This document shows positions 8,857-17,572 of a stretch of 64,000 nt of DNA, in pieces. Both the position numbers and the translations under genes were made by a program. Below the pieces are notes generated by a model. That model was not told where the DNA came from. It did no database searches and was given only the letters and a program-made list of their open reading frames with translations. The stretch is from contig CYUH01000015.1 of NCBI GenBank assembly GCA_001403755.1, forward strand, positions 722,589 to 786,588, written 5' to 3'. The stretch's first letter is position 1, and every line of letters begins with the position of its first letter. This stretch comes from Chryseobacterium senegalense (GTDB taxonomy: Bacteria; Bacteroidota; Bacteroidia; Flavobacteriales; Weeksellaceae).

Positions 8857-10563
8857 ATGAATTTATTTACAGAAACCAGCCTAAGTCCAGAAATTCTAAA
8901 GGCAGTTGGTGAATTAGGGTTTACAAGCCCAACAGAAATCCAAAAACAGACCATTCCTTTTATCTCTACAGATATACGCGACATGATCGCACTAGCGCAG
9001 ACAGGGACGGGCAAAACAGCAGCATTTTCGCTTCCGATTTTGGATATGATTGACGAGGGTAGTCGCAAAATCCAATTTTTGGTGCTTTGTCCGACAAGAG
9101 AGCTGTGTCTTCAGATTACGAAAGACATTAAAAATTATTCCAAATATTTGCCAAACATCAAAACTACAGCGGTTTATGGTGGTAGCAGTATTATGGATCA
9201 AATCCGATCGCTTCGTGATAAACCACAAATTATTGTGGGAACTCCGGGTCGTGTGATTGATTTAATTAACAGAAAAGCATTGGATTTCTCGGAAATTCAG
9301 TGGCTGGTTTTAGATGAAGCTGATGAAATGCTTTCAATGGGTTTCAAAGATGATTTGGAAACTATTTTGAAAGAAACTCCGGAAACGAAACAAACTTATT
9401 TGTTCTCAGCAACGATGAATAAAGAAGTGGAAAGAATTTCCAAGAATTATTTAACTTCTCCTCACCGAATTTCCGTAGGATCGATCAATGAGGTGAAGAA
9501 AAACATCAAGCATGAATATTATGTGGTAGGTTACCGGCATAAAAAAGAAGCTTTGAAAAGATTGATTGACGCTAATCCGAATCAATATTCGATTATTTTC
9601 TGCCGTACCCGTATGGAGACCCAGGAAGTAGCAGACTTTTTAATGCAAAACGGTTATGCTGCAGATGCACTTCACGGCGATTTATCGCAAGCACAGCGAG
9701 ACACCGTAATGAAAAAATTCCGACTCAAAAATATTGATATCTTGGTGGCGACAGATGTGGCTGCACGTGGGTTGGATGTAAATTCATTGACGCATGTTAT
9801 TCATTATTCCTTACCGGATGATCCGGAAGTTTTCGTTCACAGAAGTGGTAGAACGGGTAGAGCAGGGAAGGACGGAATATCAATGGCTTTGATTAAACCT
9901 GAAGAATCCAGAAAATTAAAGCAGATAAAATCTTCTACAAAAATTGATATCGTTGAGAAAAAAATTCCAACCGGAGAAGCGATTATCAAAGCTCAGGTAG
10001 GTGGTGTTTTCGAGAAATTATTCACTGAACATGAAGAGTTTTTCACTTTTGATGATGCTTTAATCCCGGATTTATCGGAATTTTCTAAAGAAGAATTGGT
10101 CCACAAATTATTGCAATTGCAATTAAGAGATTTGGCCCTGTTCTACAAAGACAAGAACGATTTGGCAGATCAAAAATTCAATAATGACGACCGCGGAGAA
10201 AGAGGAGGAAGAGATCGTGACAGAGGAAGAGACAGAGATCGTGGACGAGACAGAGGTGATCGCAGAGATAACTTCAGAGATGGTGGAAGAGACCGTGATA
10301 GAAAGCCAAGAAAAAATAATGGCGATATGGTGAGATTTTTCTTTAATCTTGGTAAAAAAGACCAATTGAAAAAAATGGATATGTTGGAAATTATCAACAA
10401 ATCTACCGCGAAATCTAAAAAAAGACCAGATATCGGAGATATTGAAATTCTTGAAAAATTCTCATTCTTTGAAGTAGAAAAATCTTTTAAAGATGAAGTT
10501 TTGAAAGGTCTGCAAACCCAGAAATTCAAAGGGAAAGAAATGAGAGCAGAAGTGGCGAATTAA
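8857..10563 (+). CDS. DEAD-box RNA helicase, DbpA/CsdA-like, with Arg/Asp-Gly-rich linker
   Basis: A 568-residue ATP-dependent RNA helicase. The Q motif lies near residue 24 (SPTEIQKQTIP), motif I AQTGTGKT at 47-54, DEAD at 153-156, then SAT and HRSGRTGRAG. After the two RecA domains comes a low-complexity linker (about 445-482) built from RDRDRG-type repeats, then a C-terminal domain (FFNLGKKD, IGDIEILEKFSFFEV) typical of DbpA/CsdA RNA-binding RRM-like domains. Such helicases act in ribosome assembly and cold adaptation. It is followed by its own terminator. Confidence 0.93.
   Translation: MNLFTETSLSPEILKAVGELGFTSPTEIQKQTIPFISTDIRDMIALAQTGTGKTAAFSLPILDMIDEGSRKIQFLVLCPTRELCLQITKDIKNYSKYLPNIKTTAVYGGSSIMDQIRSLRDKPQIIVGTPGRVIDLINRKALDFSEIQWLVLDEADEMLSMGFKDDLETILKETPETKQTYLFSATMNKEVERISKNYLTSPHRISVGSINEVKKNIKHEYYVVGYRHKKEALKRLIDANPNQYSIIFCRTRMETQEVADFLMQNGYAADALHGDLSQAQRDTVMKKFRLKNIDILVATDVAARGLDVNSLTHVIHYSLPDDPEVFVHRSGRTGRAGKDGISMALIKPEESRKLKQIKSSTKIDIVEKKIPTGEAIIKAQVGGVFEKLFTEHEEFFTFDDALIPDLSEFSKEELVHKLLQLQLRDLALFYKDKNDLADQKFNNDDRGERGGRDRDRGRDRDRGRDRGDRRDNFRDGGRDRDRKPRKNNGDMVRFFFNLGKKDQLKKMDMLEIINKSTAKSKKRPDIGDIEILEKFSFFEVEKSFKDEVLKGLQTQKFKGKEMRAEVAN
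10195..10310 (+). repeat. Coding low-complexity RD/RG repeats in helicase
   Basis: Imperfect six- to twelve-base repeats of the gaagagaYcgtgac type encode an Arg/Asp/Gly-rich linker. The tract is in frame and sits between the helicase core and the RNA-binding domain, where such tails aid RNA binding. Repeat number may vary between strains. Confidence 0.75.
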
Positions 10564-10585
10564 TCTCCACGGAAATTGATAAACT

Positions 10586-10620
10586 AAGCAGTTCTGTACA
10601 AAAGCGGAGCTGCTTTTTTT
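10586..10620 (+). terminator. Intrinsic terminator after DEAD-box helicase
   Basis: AAGCAGTTC pairs with GAGCTGCTT (one G-T pair), followed by a run of seven T. Confidence 0.8.
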
Positions 10621-10727
10621 GTAATGTGTGGAAAGATTTTTTTTAATGTTAATAAAACTTAATATTAAAATCACGCAGTTAAAACGCTTTTTCGGAAATT
10701 TGCACCACTAATTTTAAATGATAAACA

Positions 10728-11366
10728 ATGGGAATCGGAAATATCTTTAAAGCATTCCAACCAAAAGACAAAGTGTTTTTTGTACTCTTCGAAAAAGTTG
10801 CGGCAACGCTTACTGAAATGTCCAAAGAGTTTCATGAAGGATTGATAGATTTTGACATCAATGATGATACAATGCTAAAAAATATGAGCGATTACGAGCA
10901 TAAAATGGACGATCTAACTCATGAGATTTTTGTTCAGTTAGGAGAAAATTTTATCACTCCTTTTGATCGTGAAGACATCAACTATTTAGCAAGCGGGTTG
11001 GACGATATCGCGGATTATATGTATGCTTCTGCAAAATATATTTATTTATATAAAACCCCTCTAGATCCTGCATACAAAGAGTTTTCATTGTTGATTTATA
11101 AGTCTTGCGTGGAAATTCAAACAGCGATGAATAACCTTAAAGATTTTAAAAATCCTAAAGGAGTTAAAGAATCTTGTATCAAAATCAATTCTTACGAAAA
11201 TATTGCTGATGATGTTCTGAGCCAAGCCATCGTAAAGCTTTTTGAATCAAACGATCCGATTAATGTGATCAAAATAAAATCAGTTCTTGAATATTTGGAA
11301 ACGGTAACCGACAAAGCAGAAGATGTTGCCAACACCATGGACAGTATCGTGATTAAATATGCGTAA
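10728..11366 (+). CDS. DUF47 (PhoU-like) phosphate transport accessory protein
   Basis: A 212-residue all-helical protein of the DUF47/PhoU-like family (family known from the Pit accessory proteins). It has no signal peptide and is rich in acidic residues and His (HKMDDLTHEIF, DREDINYLASGLDDIADYM), consistent with metal binding between helices. It lies 28 bp before the PiT transporter gene, the conserved arrangement for this family, and probably modulates low-affinity phosphate uptake. Co-transcription is likely. Confidence 0.92.
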   Translation: MGIGNIFKAFQPKDKVFFVLFEKVAATLTEMSKEFHEGLIDFDINDDTMLKNMSDYEHKMDDLTHEIFVQLGENFITPFDREDINYLASGLDDIADYMYASAKYIYLYKTPLDPAYKEFSLLIYKSCVEIQTAMNNLKDFKNPKGVKESCIKINSYENIADDVLSQAIVKLFESNDPINVIKIKSVLEYLETVTDKAEDVANTMDSIVIKYA

Positions 11367-11394
11367 CCAGATCCTTTAACATTAAAAATAAAGA

Positions 11395-12537
11395 ATGGAT
11401 TTACCAATATTATTAATTATAATCATCATTTTAGCATTAATTTTTGATTATATCAACGGATTTCATGATGCAGCAAATTCTATTGCGACCATTGTTTCCA
11501 CTAAAGTTTTAACGCCTTTTCAAGCAGTATTATGGGCAGCAGTGTGGAATTTTGCGGCTTTCTTTGTGGCGATGTACATCATCGGCGAATTTAAGATCGG
11601 GAACACAATTGCCAAATCTGTTAATGAAAATTTTATAAACCTTGATGTCATTTTAGCCGGATTAATTGCTGCTATCGCATGGAATCTACTAACCTGGTGG
11701 TTCGGGATTCCTTCCTCTTCTTCCCATACATTAATTGGTGGGTTTTTGGGAGCCGCATTGATGTTTGCCCTGGTTTCCGACTATCAAGCAATTGTTTTGG
11801 AGCAACCGAATTTATCCTTTTTAGATACCGTTTGGCTTGCCTTTAAGAAGTTGTTTACGCAAAACGTAGTGAAATATGATAAAGTAATTCCAATCGTACT
11901 TTTTATATTTCTTGCGCCTGTAATTGGATCAATTATTTCCATCATCATCACCTTGATTATTGTAAATATCGCCAAAAAAACCAATCCTAGAAAAGCGGAT
12001 AACATCTTCAAAAAACTGCAGCTGGTATCATCGGCATTGTTTAGTTTAGGACACGGAACCAATGATGCGCAAAAAGTAATGGGAATTATTGGTGCCGCGG
12101 TGATTTATTATCATGTTCAAATGCTGCAGGATCCTGTTTACCTAGCCATGGACGGATCGCATCAATTTACTTATTTCGTAGAGCATTACTATTGGGTGCC
12201 CATCACCTCGTTCCTTATGATTGCCCTCGGAACCATGAGTGGCGGCTGGAAGATCGTAAAAACCATGGGAACAAGAATTACTAAAGTTACTCCACTTGAG
12301 GGTGTTGCAGCGGAAACGGCAGGAGCTTTCACTCTTTTTCTTACAGAGCATTTTGGGATTCCGGTTTCTACCACCCACACTGTTACCGGTGCGATTATTG
12401 GGGTAGGATTAACTAAACGTATTTCTGCAGTAAGATGGGGAATTACCGTAAGCTTGCTATGGGCGTGGATTTTAACAATTCCAATCTCCGCAATTGTTGC
12501 AGGTATTACCTACTTGCTCATTATTGCTGTCCGATAA
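11395..12537 (+). CDS. Inorganic phosphate transporter, PiT family
   Basis: A 380-residue inner-membrane transporter importing phosphate (usually as metal-phosphate) with proton symport. The two PiT signature repeats are present: DYINGFHDAANSIA in the first helix and GHGTNDAQKVMG in the second half, reflecting the internal duplication of the family. About ten membrane segments are visible with a central loop (about 130-165 and 190-220). Pairs with the DUF47 gene upstream and ends at a clear terminator. Confidence 0.95.
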   Translation: MDLPILLIIIIILALIFDYINGFHDAANSIATIVSTKVLTPFQAVLWAAVWNFAAFFVAMYIIGEFKIGNTIAKSVNENFINLDVILAGLIAAIAWNLLTWWFGIPSSSSHTLIGGFLGAALMFALVSDYQAIVLEQPNLSFLDTVWLAFKKLFTQNVVKYDKVIPIVLFIFLAPVIGSIISIIITLIIVNIAKKTNPRKADNIFKKLQLVSSALFSLGHGTNDAQKVMGIIGAAVIYYHVQMLQDPVYLAMDGSHQFTYFVEHYYWVPITSFLMIALGTMSGGWKIVKTMGTRITKVTPLEGVAAETAGAFTLFLTEHFGIPVSTTHTVTGAIIGVGLTKRISAVRWGITVSLLWAWILTIPISAIVAGITYLLIIAVR

Positions 12538-12560
12538 AGCTTTTAAATCTTTCAATATTT

Positions 12561-12592
12561 AAAACCACTTCTTAAAAAAGTGGTTTTTTTTT
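12561..12592 (+). terminator. Intrinsic terminator after PiT transporter
   Basis: Perfect 10-bp stem AAAACCACTT/AAGTGGTTTT with a 7-base loop and a long T run. Confidence 0.88.
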
Positions 12593-12627
12593 ATCAACTA
12601 TTTAGAAACAAAAAGTTTTTAAAATTG

Positions 12628-12635
12628 TAGATTTG
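12628..12635 (+). promoter_or_regulatory. -7 promoter box before polyprenyl synthetase
   Basis: TAGATTTG fits TAnnTTTG, 16 bp before the ATG; a TTTAG about 22 bp upstream may act as a weak -33 box. Confidence 0.55.
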
Positions 12636-12651
12636 TAAAAACATCAATTTT

Positions 12652-13623
12652 ATGCAATTTTTAGATAAATATCAGGAAATCGTAGCCAAGGCTGTGGAAA
12701 AATATGTCTTTAAAGATAAACCTACGGAACTTTATGATCCAATGAATTATATTATTTCTCACGGTGGTAAAAGACTTCGCCCGATTATGGTTTTGATGGC
12801 CAATGATTTGTTTGGTGGAGATCTTCAAAAAGCGATAAAACCGGCCTTAGCGATTGAGTTTTTCCACAACTTCACACTGATTCATGATGATATTATGGAT
12901 GAGGCACCACTTCGAAGAAACCAGCCAACCATTCATACCTTGCACGGTATTAATACAGGAATTCTTTCCGGCGACGCGCTTTTATTAAAAGCTTATAAAT
13001 TTTTCGAAGATCTAGAACCGGATTTGTTCAAAGCATGTATCCGTGTTTTCACGCATACCGGATTGTTGCTGTGTGAAGGACAACAATATGATATTAATTT
13101 TGAGACCTTACCAAATGTAACTTTCAACGATTATATCCGAATGATTACCTATAAAACAGGAGTTTTAAGTGCATCTTCTTTTGAAATTGGAGCTTTAATT
13201 GCCGGCGCAGATTTCAAAGATGCAAAAGCGATTTTTAATTTTGGTAAAAACGTAGGAATTGCTTTCCAAATTATGGATGATTACCTGGATGTATTCGGAA
13301 ATCAAGAGCAATTTGGTAAAAAACATGCAGGCGATATTTACGAGAACAAAAAAACCGTGCTTTATCTTCTCGCAAAAGAAAATGCAACCGACGAAGAAAG
13401 AAAAGAATTGGATTATTGGTACTCCAAAAAAACCGATAATGTAGATAAAATCTACAGCGTAGAAAAGATTTTCCGACGTACGAAAGTTGATGAAAAAACA
13501 CTGCTTCTGATTCAAAAATACAATGAAATTGCTCAGGATTATTTGAAAAAAATCGACGCTCCGGATGAGAAAAAGAAACCGTTTATCGAGTTGGCCAATT
13601 ATCTTTTAAGAAGAGAATCCTAA
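12652..13623 (+). CDS. Polyprenyl diphosphate synthase (trans, geranylgeranyl/octaprenyl type)
   Basis: A 323-residue isoprenyl diphosphate synthase that elongates allylic diphosphates with isopentenyl diphosphate. The first Asp-rich motif is HDDIMDE (DDIMD 79-83) with following RR, and the second is DDYLD at 209-213; substrate-binding GGKRLRP lies near residue 38. Chain length cannot be fixed with certainty; products could feed menaquinone side chains or the lipid carriers used by the UbiA-type enzyme elsewhere in the window. The GSCFA gene follows after 25 bp. Confidence 0.92.
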   Translation: MQFLDKYQEIVAKAVEKYVFKDKPTELYDPMNYIISHGGKRLRPIMVLMANDLFGGDLQKAIKPALAIEFFHNFTLIHDDIMDEAPLRRNQPTIHTLHGINTGILSGDALLLKAYKFFEDLEPDLFKACIRVFTHTGLLLCEGQQYDINFETLPNVTFNDYIRMITYKTGVLSASSFEIGALIAGADFKDAKAIFNFGKNVGIAFQIMDDYLDVFGNQEQFGKKHAGDIYENKKTVLYLLAKENATDEERKELDYWYSKKTDNVDKIYSVEKIFRRTKVDEKTLLLIQKYNEIAQDYLKKIDAPDEKKKPFIELANYLLRRES

Positions 13624-13648
13624 TTTCGCAAACTTTCAAATTGAAAAA

Positions 13649-14599
13649 ATGAAATTCCGCACCGAAGTAGAAATTCCTGCTTTCTCAAAGAAAATAGAAA
13701 CCCAAGACCGAATTTTTTCCATAGGATCTTGTTTCGCAACCGAAATGTCCGATCTGCTGGAAACTGCTCAAATGCAAGTTCTGAACAATCCTTTTGGAAC
13801 TGTTTTTAATCCTTTTTCCATTAATCAGGCATTGAAAAAACTTCACGATGCTGAATTTTATACCGAAGAGGATTTAATAAAGTATAATGATGAACTGATT
13901 TCTCTGGATCATCACAGCAGCTTCAATTCCAGGTTTGTGCATCAGATTTTAGAGAAAATCAATCACCATATCGAATTGGGAAACCGTTTTCTACAAACTA
14001 CCAATTGGGTGATAATTACCTATGGAACTTCATTTATTTATGAATTTTTGCCAAAGAAAAAATTGGTTGCAAACTGCCATAAAATTCCCGGAAAATTCTT
14101 CCAAAAAAGGATGTTGAGCCATCTGGAAATCACCGATTCCATTTATGAAACAGTGACTACTTTGAAGGATATTTGCAAAGACGATGTACAGATTTTGTTC
14201 ACCGTTTCACCGGTTCGTCACACCAAAGACGGAATGGTGGAAAACAATTGGAGCAAATCCGAACTCATCACCGCAATTCACGAGATTTTGCCACAGTTTG
14301 AGAATTGCCATTACCTGCCGATTTACGAAATTGTAATGGACGATTTGCGCGATTATCGATTCTATAAGGAAGATTTGATTCATCCGAATAAACAAGCGGT
14401 GCAATACATCTGGGAGAAATTCGGTAACGCCTATTTTTCCGAAACAACGAAAGAATTTGTAGAAGAAAATTTCAAGATTGCGAAAGCATTGGCGCACAAA
14501 ACTTCCGATGAAAAAAGCCCGAAACATCAGGAGTTTTTAGAAAATATTAAAGAAAAAATTGCCCTTCAGCAAGCTAAAGTAAAACACAAAATATTTTAA
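13649..14599 (+). CDS. GSCFA domain protein
   Basis: A 316-residue protein of the GSCFA family, named for the motif seen here as SIGSCFATEMSDLL near residue 25. The family belongs to the SGNH-hydrolase-like superfamily: the Ser in GSCFA, and C-terminal DLIHPN (Asp-x-x-His type) near residue 250 are consistent with a catalytic pair. There is no signal peptide. The substrate is unknown. It lies between polyprenyl synthase and a TatD gene, with an interspersed palindromic element after it. Confidence 0.92.
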   Translation: MKFRTEVEIPAFSKKIETQDRIFSIGSCFATEMSDLLETAQMQVLNNPFGTVFNPFSINQALKKLHDAEFYTEEDLIKYNDELISLDHHSSFNSRFVHQILEKINHHIELGNRFLQTTNWVIITYGTSFIYEFLPKKKLVANCHKIPGKFFQKRMLSHLEITDSIYETVTTLKDICKDDVQILFTVSPVRHTKDGMVENNWSKSELITAIHEILPQFENCHYLPIYEIVMDDLRDYRFYKEDLIHPNKQAVQYIWEKFGNAYFSETTKEFVEENFKIAKALAHKTSDEKSPKHQEFLENIKEKIALQQAKVKHKIF

Positions 14600-14605
14600 A
14601 TTATT

Positions 14606-14688
14606 GGGGCAGCTTTTTCCGCCTTCCACTCCCGCTTTTTTGTTCCGCTTCGTTGCACAAAAAGAGCTCCGTTCAAGTCGGGCTGCGA
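14606..14688. repeat. Interspersed palindromic element, copy A
   Basis: A GC-richer, imperfect palindrome fills the gap between GSCFA and tatD. It has outer GCAGC/GCTGC arms, then CCCGC...GTCGGG, and an inner TTTTTTGTTCC...GCACAAAAA hairpin. It shares its layout with the element at 27403-27486. Similar sequences recur in Chryseobacterium-group genomes as I remember them; this needs a genome search. Confidence 0.55.
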
Positions 14689-14707
14689 AAATGAAATATA
14701 AACAAAA

Positions 14708-15472
14708 ATGATCGATACCCACACCCATTTATACTCCGAAGAATTTGATCAAGATAGAAAAGAAACCATTGAAAGAGCCTTGAATAAAGGAGTTTATAAG
14801 TTTTTTCTTCCCGCAATAGATTCTGAAACTCATGAAAAAATGTTGGCTTTGGAAAGCGAATTCCCTAACCAAATCTATTCCATGATGGGACTTCATCCCT
14901 GTTATGTAAAACCGGAAACGTGGGAAAACGAATTGATTATTATTGAAAATTACCTCAATCAAAGGCATTTTCCGGCAATAGGAGAAATAGGAGTCGATTT
15001 ACATTGGGACAAAACTACTTTGGATATCCAAATAAAAGCTTTCGAGAAGCAAATCGACTGGGCAATCGAAAGAGATTTACCAATTGTAATTCATACCAGA
15101 GAAAGCTTCAACGAAACATTTGAAGTTTTAGAAAGAAAAAAACATCAGAAACTCCGTGGGATTTTCCATTGTTTCTCGGGTAATCTGGAGCAAGCGAAAC
15201 ACGCCATCGATTTGAATTTCATTCTTGGAATTGGTGGAGTAGTGACTTTCAAAAACGGGAAAATTGATCAGTTTTTAAATGAAATTCCGCTAGAAAAAAT
15301 TGTTTTGGAAACCGATTCACCATATCTGGCTCCAGTTCCTCATCGCGGAAAAAGAAACGAAAGTGGATATCTAGATTTGGTTGCAGGGAAATTGGTCGAT
15401 ATTTACGGAAAAGACTTCGCTGAAATCGACAGCATTACCACAGAAAATGCACTGAAACTCTTTAAAATTTAA
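14708..15472 (+). CDS. TatD family metal-dependent hydrolase (DNase-like)
   Basis: A 254-residue TIM-barrel hydrolase. The N-terminal MIDTHTHLY holds the HxH metal site; GEIGVDLHWD, VIHTRES, GIFHCFSG and ETDSPYLAP are the further metal and active-site motifs of the family. Members show 3'-5' DNase or D-aminoacyl-tRNA deacylase-like activities. No signal peptide. A strong bidirectional terminator follows, facing the convergent rhlE-like gene. Confidence 0.93.
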   Translation: MIDTHTHLYSEEFDQDRKETIERALNKGVYKFFLPAIDSETHEKMLALESEFPNQIYSMMGLHPCYVKPETWENELIIIENYLNQRHFPAIGEIGVDLHWDKTTLDIQIKAFEKQIDWAIERDLPIVIHTRESFNETFEVLERKKHQKLRGIFHCFSGNLEQAKHAIDLNFILGIGGVVTFKNGKIDQFLNEIPLEKIVLETDSPYLAPVPHRGKRNESGYLDLVAGKLVDIYGKDFAEIDSITTENALKLFKI

Positions 15473-15483
15473 ACATAAAAATA

Positions 15484-15530
15484 CCGCGAATTAAAGAATG
15501 AATAATATCCTTTAATTCGCGGTTTGTTTT
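15484..15530. terminator. Bidirectional terminator between tatD and RhlE-type helicase
   Basis: A perfect 13-bp inverted repeat, CCGCGAATTAAAG with CTTTAATTCGCGG, sits between convergent genes with a T-rich flank to the right. Confidence 0.88.
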
Positions 15531-15541
15531 GCTTAAAAGCC

Positions 15542-16795
15542 TTATTTTTTGCGCGAGAAATTACTTTTATTTTTCGGTTTTTTGTAACCGATGTTTTCTT
15601 TGCTTTGTGGCTTTGGTCTTGGGGTGAACGGTTTATTGTTCGAATCTCTTTTCTGCGGAACCAGATTATCGGTATGAAACGGATGATCGGTTTCTACAGG
15701 GATTTTCTTTCCAATAAGTTTTTCTGTATTTTTTAGATTCACCAAATCCAATCCATCTACAAACGAGATCGATTTTCCTTCAACGCCGGCTCTTCCTGTT
15801 CTGCCGATTCGGTGAACATAAGTTTCCGTGACATCAGAAAGCTCGAAATTTACGACATATTTCAGTTCATCAATATCAATTCCTCTAGCGGCGATATCAG
15901 TAGCAACCAAAATTCTGGTCTTTCCGGATTTGAAATTGGTGAGTGCGTTTTGTCTTTGGTTCTGCGATTTATTGCCGTGAATGGCTTCCGCAGAAATCTT
16001 TTGAGACTGCAATTTTCTGGCGATTTTATCAGCACCGTGTTTCGTTCTGGAAAATACCAAAACCGATTCGGAAATATCTTGCTGAAGGATATGAGTAAGC
16101 AAATCCAGTTTGTTGTCTTTTTCAACAAAATAAACTTTCTGCTGAATGGTGTCTGCAGTTGCGGAAACCGGTGCTACCGATACTTTCACAGGATTACTAA
16201 GCATGGAATTTGCCAATGTTTTAATCTCATCCGGGAACGTTGCCGAAAAGAACAAAGTTTGTCTTTTTTGGGGTAAAAGTTTCACAATTCTCTTTACATC
16301 GTGTACAAAACCCATGTCGAGCATTCTGTCGGCTTCATCGAGGACGAAGATTTCAAGATTTTTCAATGAAATAATTCCTTGAGCTATAAAATCCAAAAGT
16401 CTTCCCGGCGTTGCTACCAAAATATCCACTCCTCTTTTTAGAGCGGCTTCTTGTGCGCCTTGTTTTACACCACCGAAAACGACAAGATTTCTCATCTTCA
16501 AATATCTTCCGTAAGCGTTGAAACTTTCTTCGATTTGAATCGCCAGCTCTCTGGTTGGAGTTAAAATCAAAGCTTTGATCTGGTTATTACGAATATTTTT
16601 CTGAGTTAAATTCTGCAGAATTGGAATTGCAAAAGCTGCTGTTTTCCCGGTTCCTGTCTGTGCGGTTCCGAGGAGGTCTTTGCCTTCCAGAATACTTGGG
16701 ATTGCCTGTTCCTGAATTGGAGTGGGTTGGGTGTAACCTTCTTCCTGTAACGCTTTAGCGATAGGATCAATGAGGTTTAGGTCGGTAAATTTCAA
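15542..16795 (-). CDS. DEAD-box RNA helicase, RhlE type
   Basis: A 417-residue ATP-dependent RNA helicase. The Q motif is YTQPTPIQEQAIP (21-33), AQTGTGKT at 45-52, DEAD at 153-156, SAT near 185 and HRIGRTGRAG near 325. The C-terminal tail is short and basic (KPQSKENIGYKKPKNKS), as in RhlE rather than in the DbpA-like paralogue earlier in the window. Expected to remodel RNA in ribosome assembly or decay. Upstream lies a 0.2-kb gap with an imperfect inverted repeat that may form part of its leader. Confidence 0.93.
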   Translation of the reverse strand: MKFTDLNLIDPIAKALQEEGYTQPTPIQEQAIPSILEGKDLLGTAQTGTGKTAAFAIPILQNLTQKNIRNNQIKALILTPTRELAIQIEESFNAYGRYLKMRNLVVFGGVKQGAQEAALKRGVDILVATPGRLLDFIAQGIISLKNLEIFVLDEADRMLDMGFVHDVKRIVKLLPQKRQTLFFSATFPDEIKTLANSMLSNPVKVSVAPVSATADTIQQKVYFVEKDNKLDLLTHILQQDISESVLVFSRTKHGADKIARKLQSQKISAEAIHGNKSQNQRQNALTNFKSGKTRILVATDIAARGIDIDELKYVVNFELSDVTETYVHRIGRTGRAGVEGKSISFVDGLDLVNLKNTEKLIGKKIPVETDHPFHTDNLVPQKRDSNNKPFTPRPKPQSKENIGYKKPKNKSNFSRKK

Positions 16796-16820
16796 ATGAA
16801 AAATTTTTAATTAAAATAAA

Positions 16821-16929
16821 ATGAACTGCGTCATTCTTTAAGTAATGTAACGAAGAAATGAAGTTTAAAAATTTCGAAAAATTTCGGATTTCGCAGGTTG
16901 CGAATTTCATTAAGAATGACATCGTTCAT
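16821..16929. repeat. Imperfect inverted repeat (foldback) upstream of the RhlE-type gene
   Basis: Arms ATGAACtgcgTCATTCTT.. (16821-16841) and ..AAGAATGACatcgTTCAT (16909-16929) enclose about 67 bp that is itself rich in AAATTTCG. About 17 of 21 arm positions pair. It may be a leader structure of the helicase mRNA or a small degraded mobile element. Confidence 0.5.
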
Positions 16930-16930
16930 A

Positions 16931-16958
16931 AAAAATCCTTCTGCGAAGAAGGAGATTT
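16931..16958 (-). terminator. Terminator of the DUF6438 gene
   Basis: On the minus strand CTCCTTCT, a TCGC-type loop and AGAAGG are followed by six T: a classic intrinsic terminator downstream of the minus-strand lipoprotein gene. Confidence 0.78.
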
Positions 16959-17013
16959 GTGTTGCAAATATACGGTAAATTAATTTAGCACTTACCTATC
17001 GTGTTTTTTGGGA

Positions 17014-17499
17014 TTAATTCACTTTAGTCCAAACCTGTGATTTTCTTAAATCTTCGATGATTTGATATAATTCGTCTAGTTGTTCGGTTCCTCCTTTGCC
17101 ATAATCTTCGATGCGCTTTTTCGTTCCATCCGTGAAGGTGATATTCAAATAAGAAGTTGGTAAATCGGTAATGTTTTTGTTTCCGTAATAATCCTTTAAA
17201 TTTTTAAAATCCAGAGAATCTAATTTTGACAAAAGTAATTGGTAATCAGCTTCTTTGATGGTTGCCTTGAATGTTCCTTCTTTTTCCCCGGCCATATCAT
17301 CTTTGGTTCTGCCTTCAGTGAAAGTAAATCGTTCTGCTTCAATCACGGCAGTTTTGTCCGGATTGATGGTGATTTTAAAGATTGGGCAAAATCCAAAACA
17401 AGCTCCTGCTTCGTATTCGATTTTAGAATATTGAGATTTGGTGGTAGTTGCACAGGACATCAGAAATGTAAGTGACAAAATAGTGAGTAAATATTTCAT
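17014..17499 (-). CDS. DUF6438 lipoprotein
   Basis: A 161-residue lipoprotein. The chosen ATG gives MKYLLTILSLTFLMSC, an ideal lipoprotein signal with lipobox LMSC (Cys16); an upstream ATG would put nine polar residues before it. The mature part begins with EAGACFGFCPIFKITI, the GxCxGxCPxY/F-like hallmark of DUF6438, with two Cys that could form a disulfide, then a beta-rich domain. Function unknown. It is transcribed in the same direction as hpt-adk-obg but is separated from obg by a terminator. Confidence 0.85.
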   Translation of the reverse strand: MKYLLTILSLTFLMSCATTTKSQYSKIEYEAGACFGFCPIFKITINPDKTAVIEAERFTFTEGRTKDDMAGEKEGTFKATIKEADYQLLLSKLDSLDFKNLKDYYGNKNITDLPTSYLNITFTDGTKKRIEDYGKGGTEQLDELYQIIEDLRKSQVWTKVN

Positions 17500-17536
17500 A
17501 GAGTTGATTTGATGCGTAAAAGTCAATTTTTATACC

Positions 17537-17572
17537 AAAAAAAATAGACTTGAAATCTTTCAAATCTATTTT
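17537..17572 (-). terminator. Terminator of the hpt-adk-obg strand
   Basis: On the minus strand AAAATAGATTTGAAA pairs with TTTCAAGTCTATTTT (one T-G pair) followed by more T. It ends transcription from obg. Confidence 0.75.

Noticed and set aside
10195-10310. CRISPR-like short repeats
   Set aside because: The repeats are in frame, spacer-free and encode an Arg/Asp-rich protein tract.
10123-10529. Ser/Arg-rich antisense frames inside the helicase linker
   Set aside because: They mirror the RDRDRG repeats of the real gene on the opposite strand.
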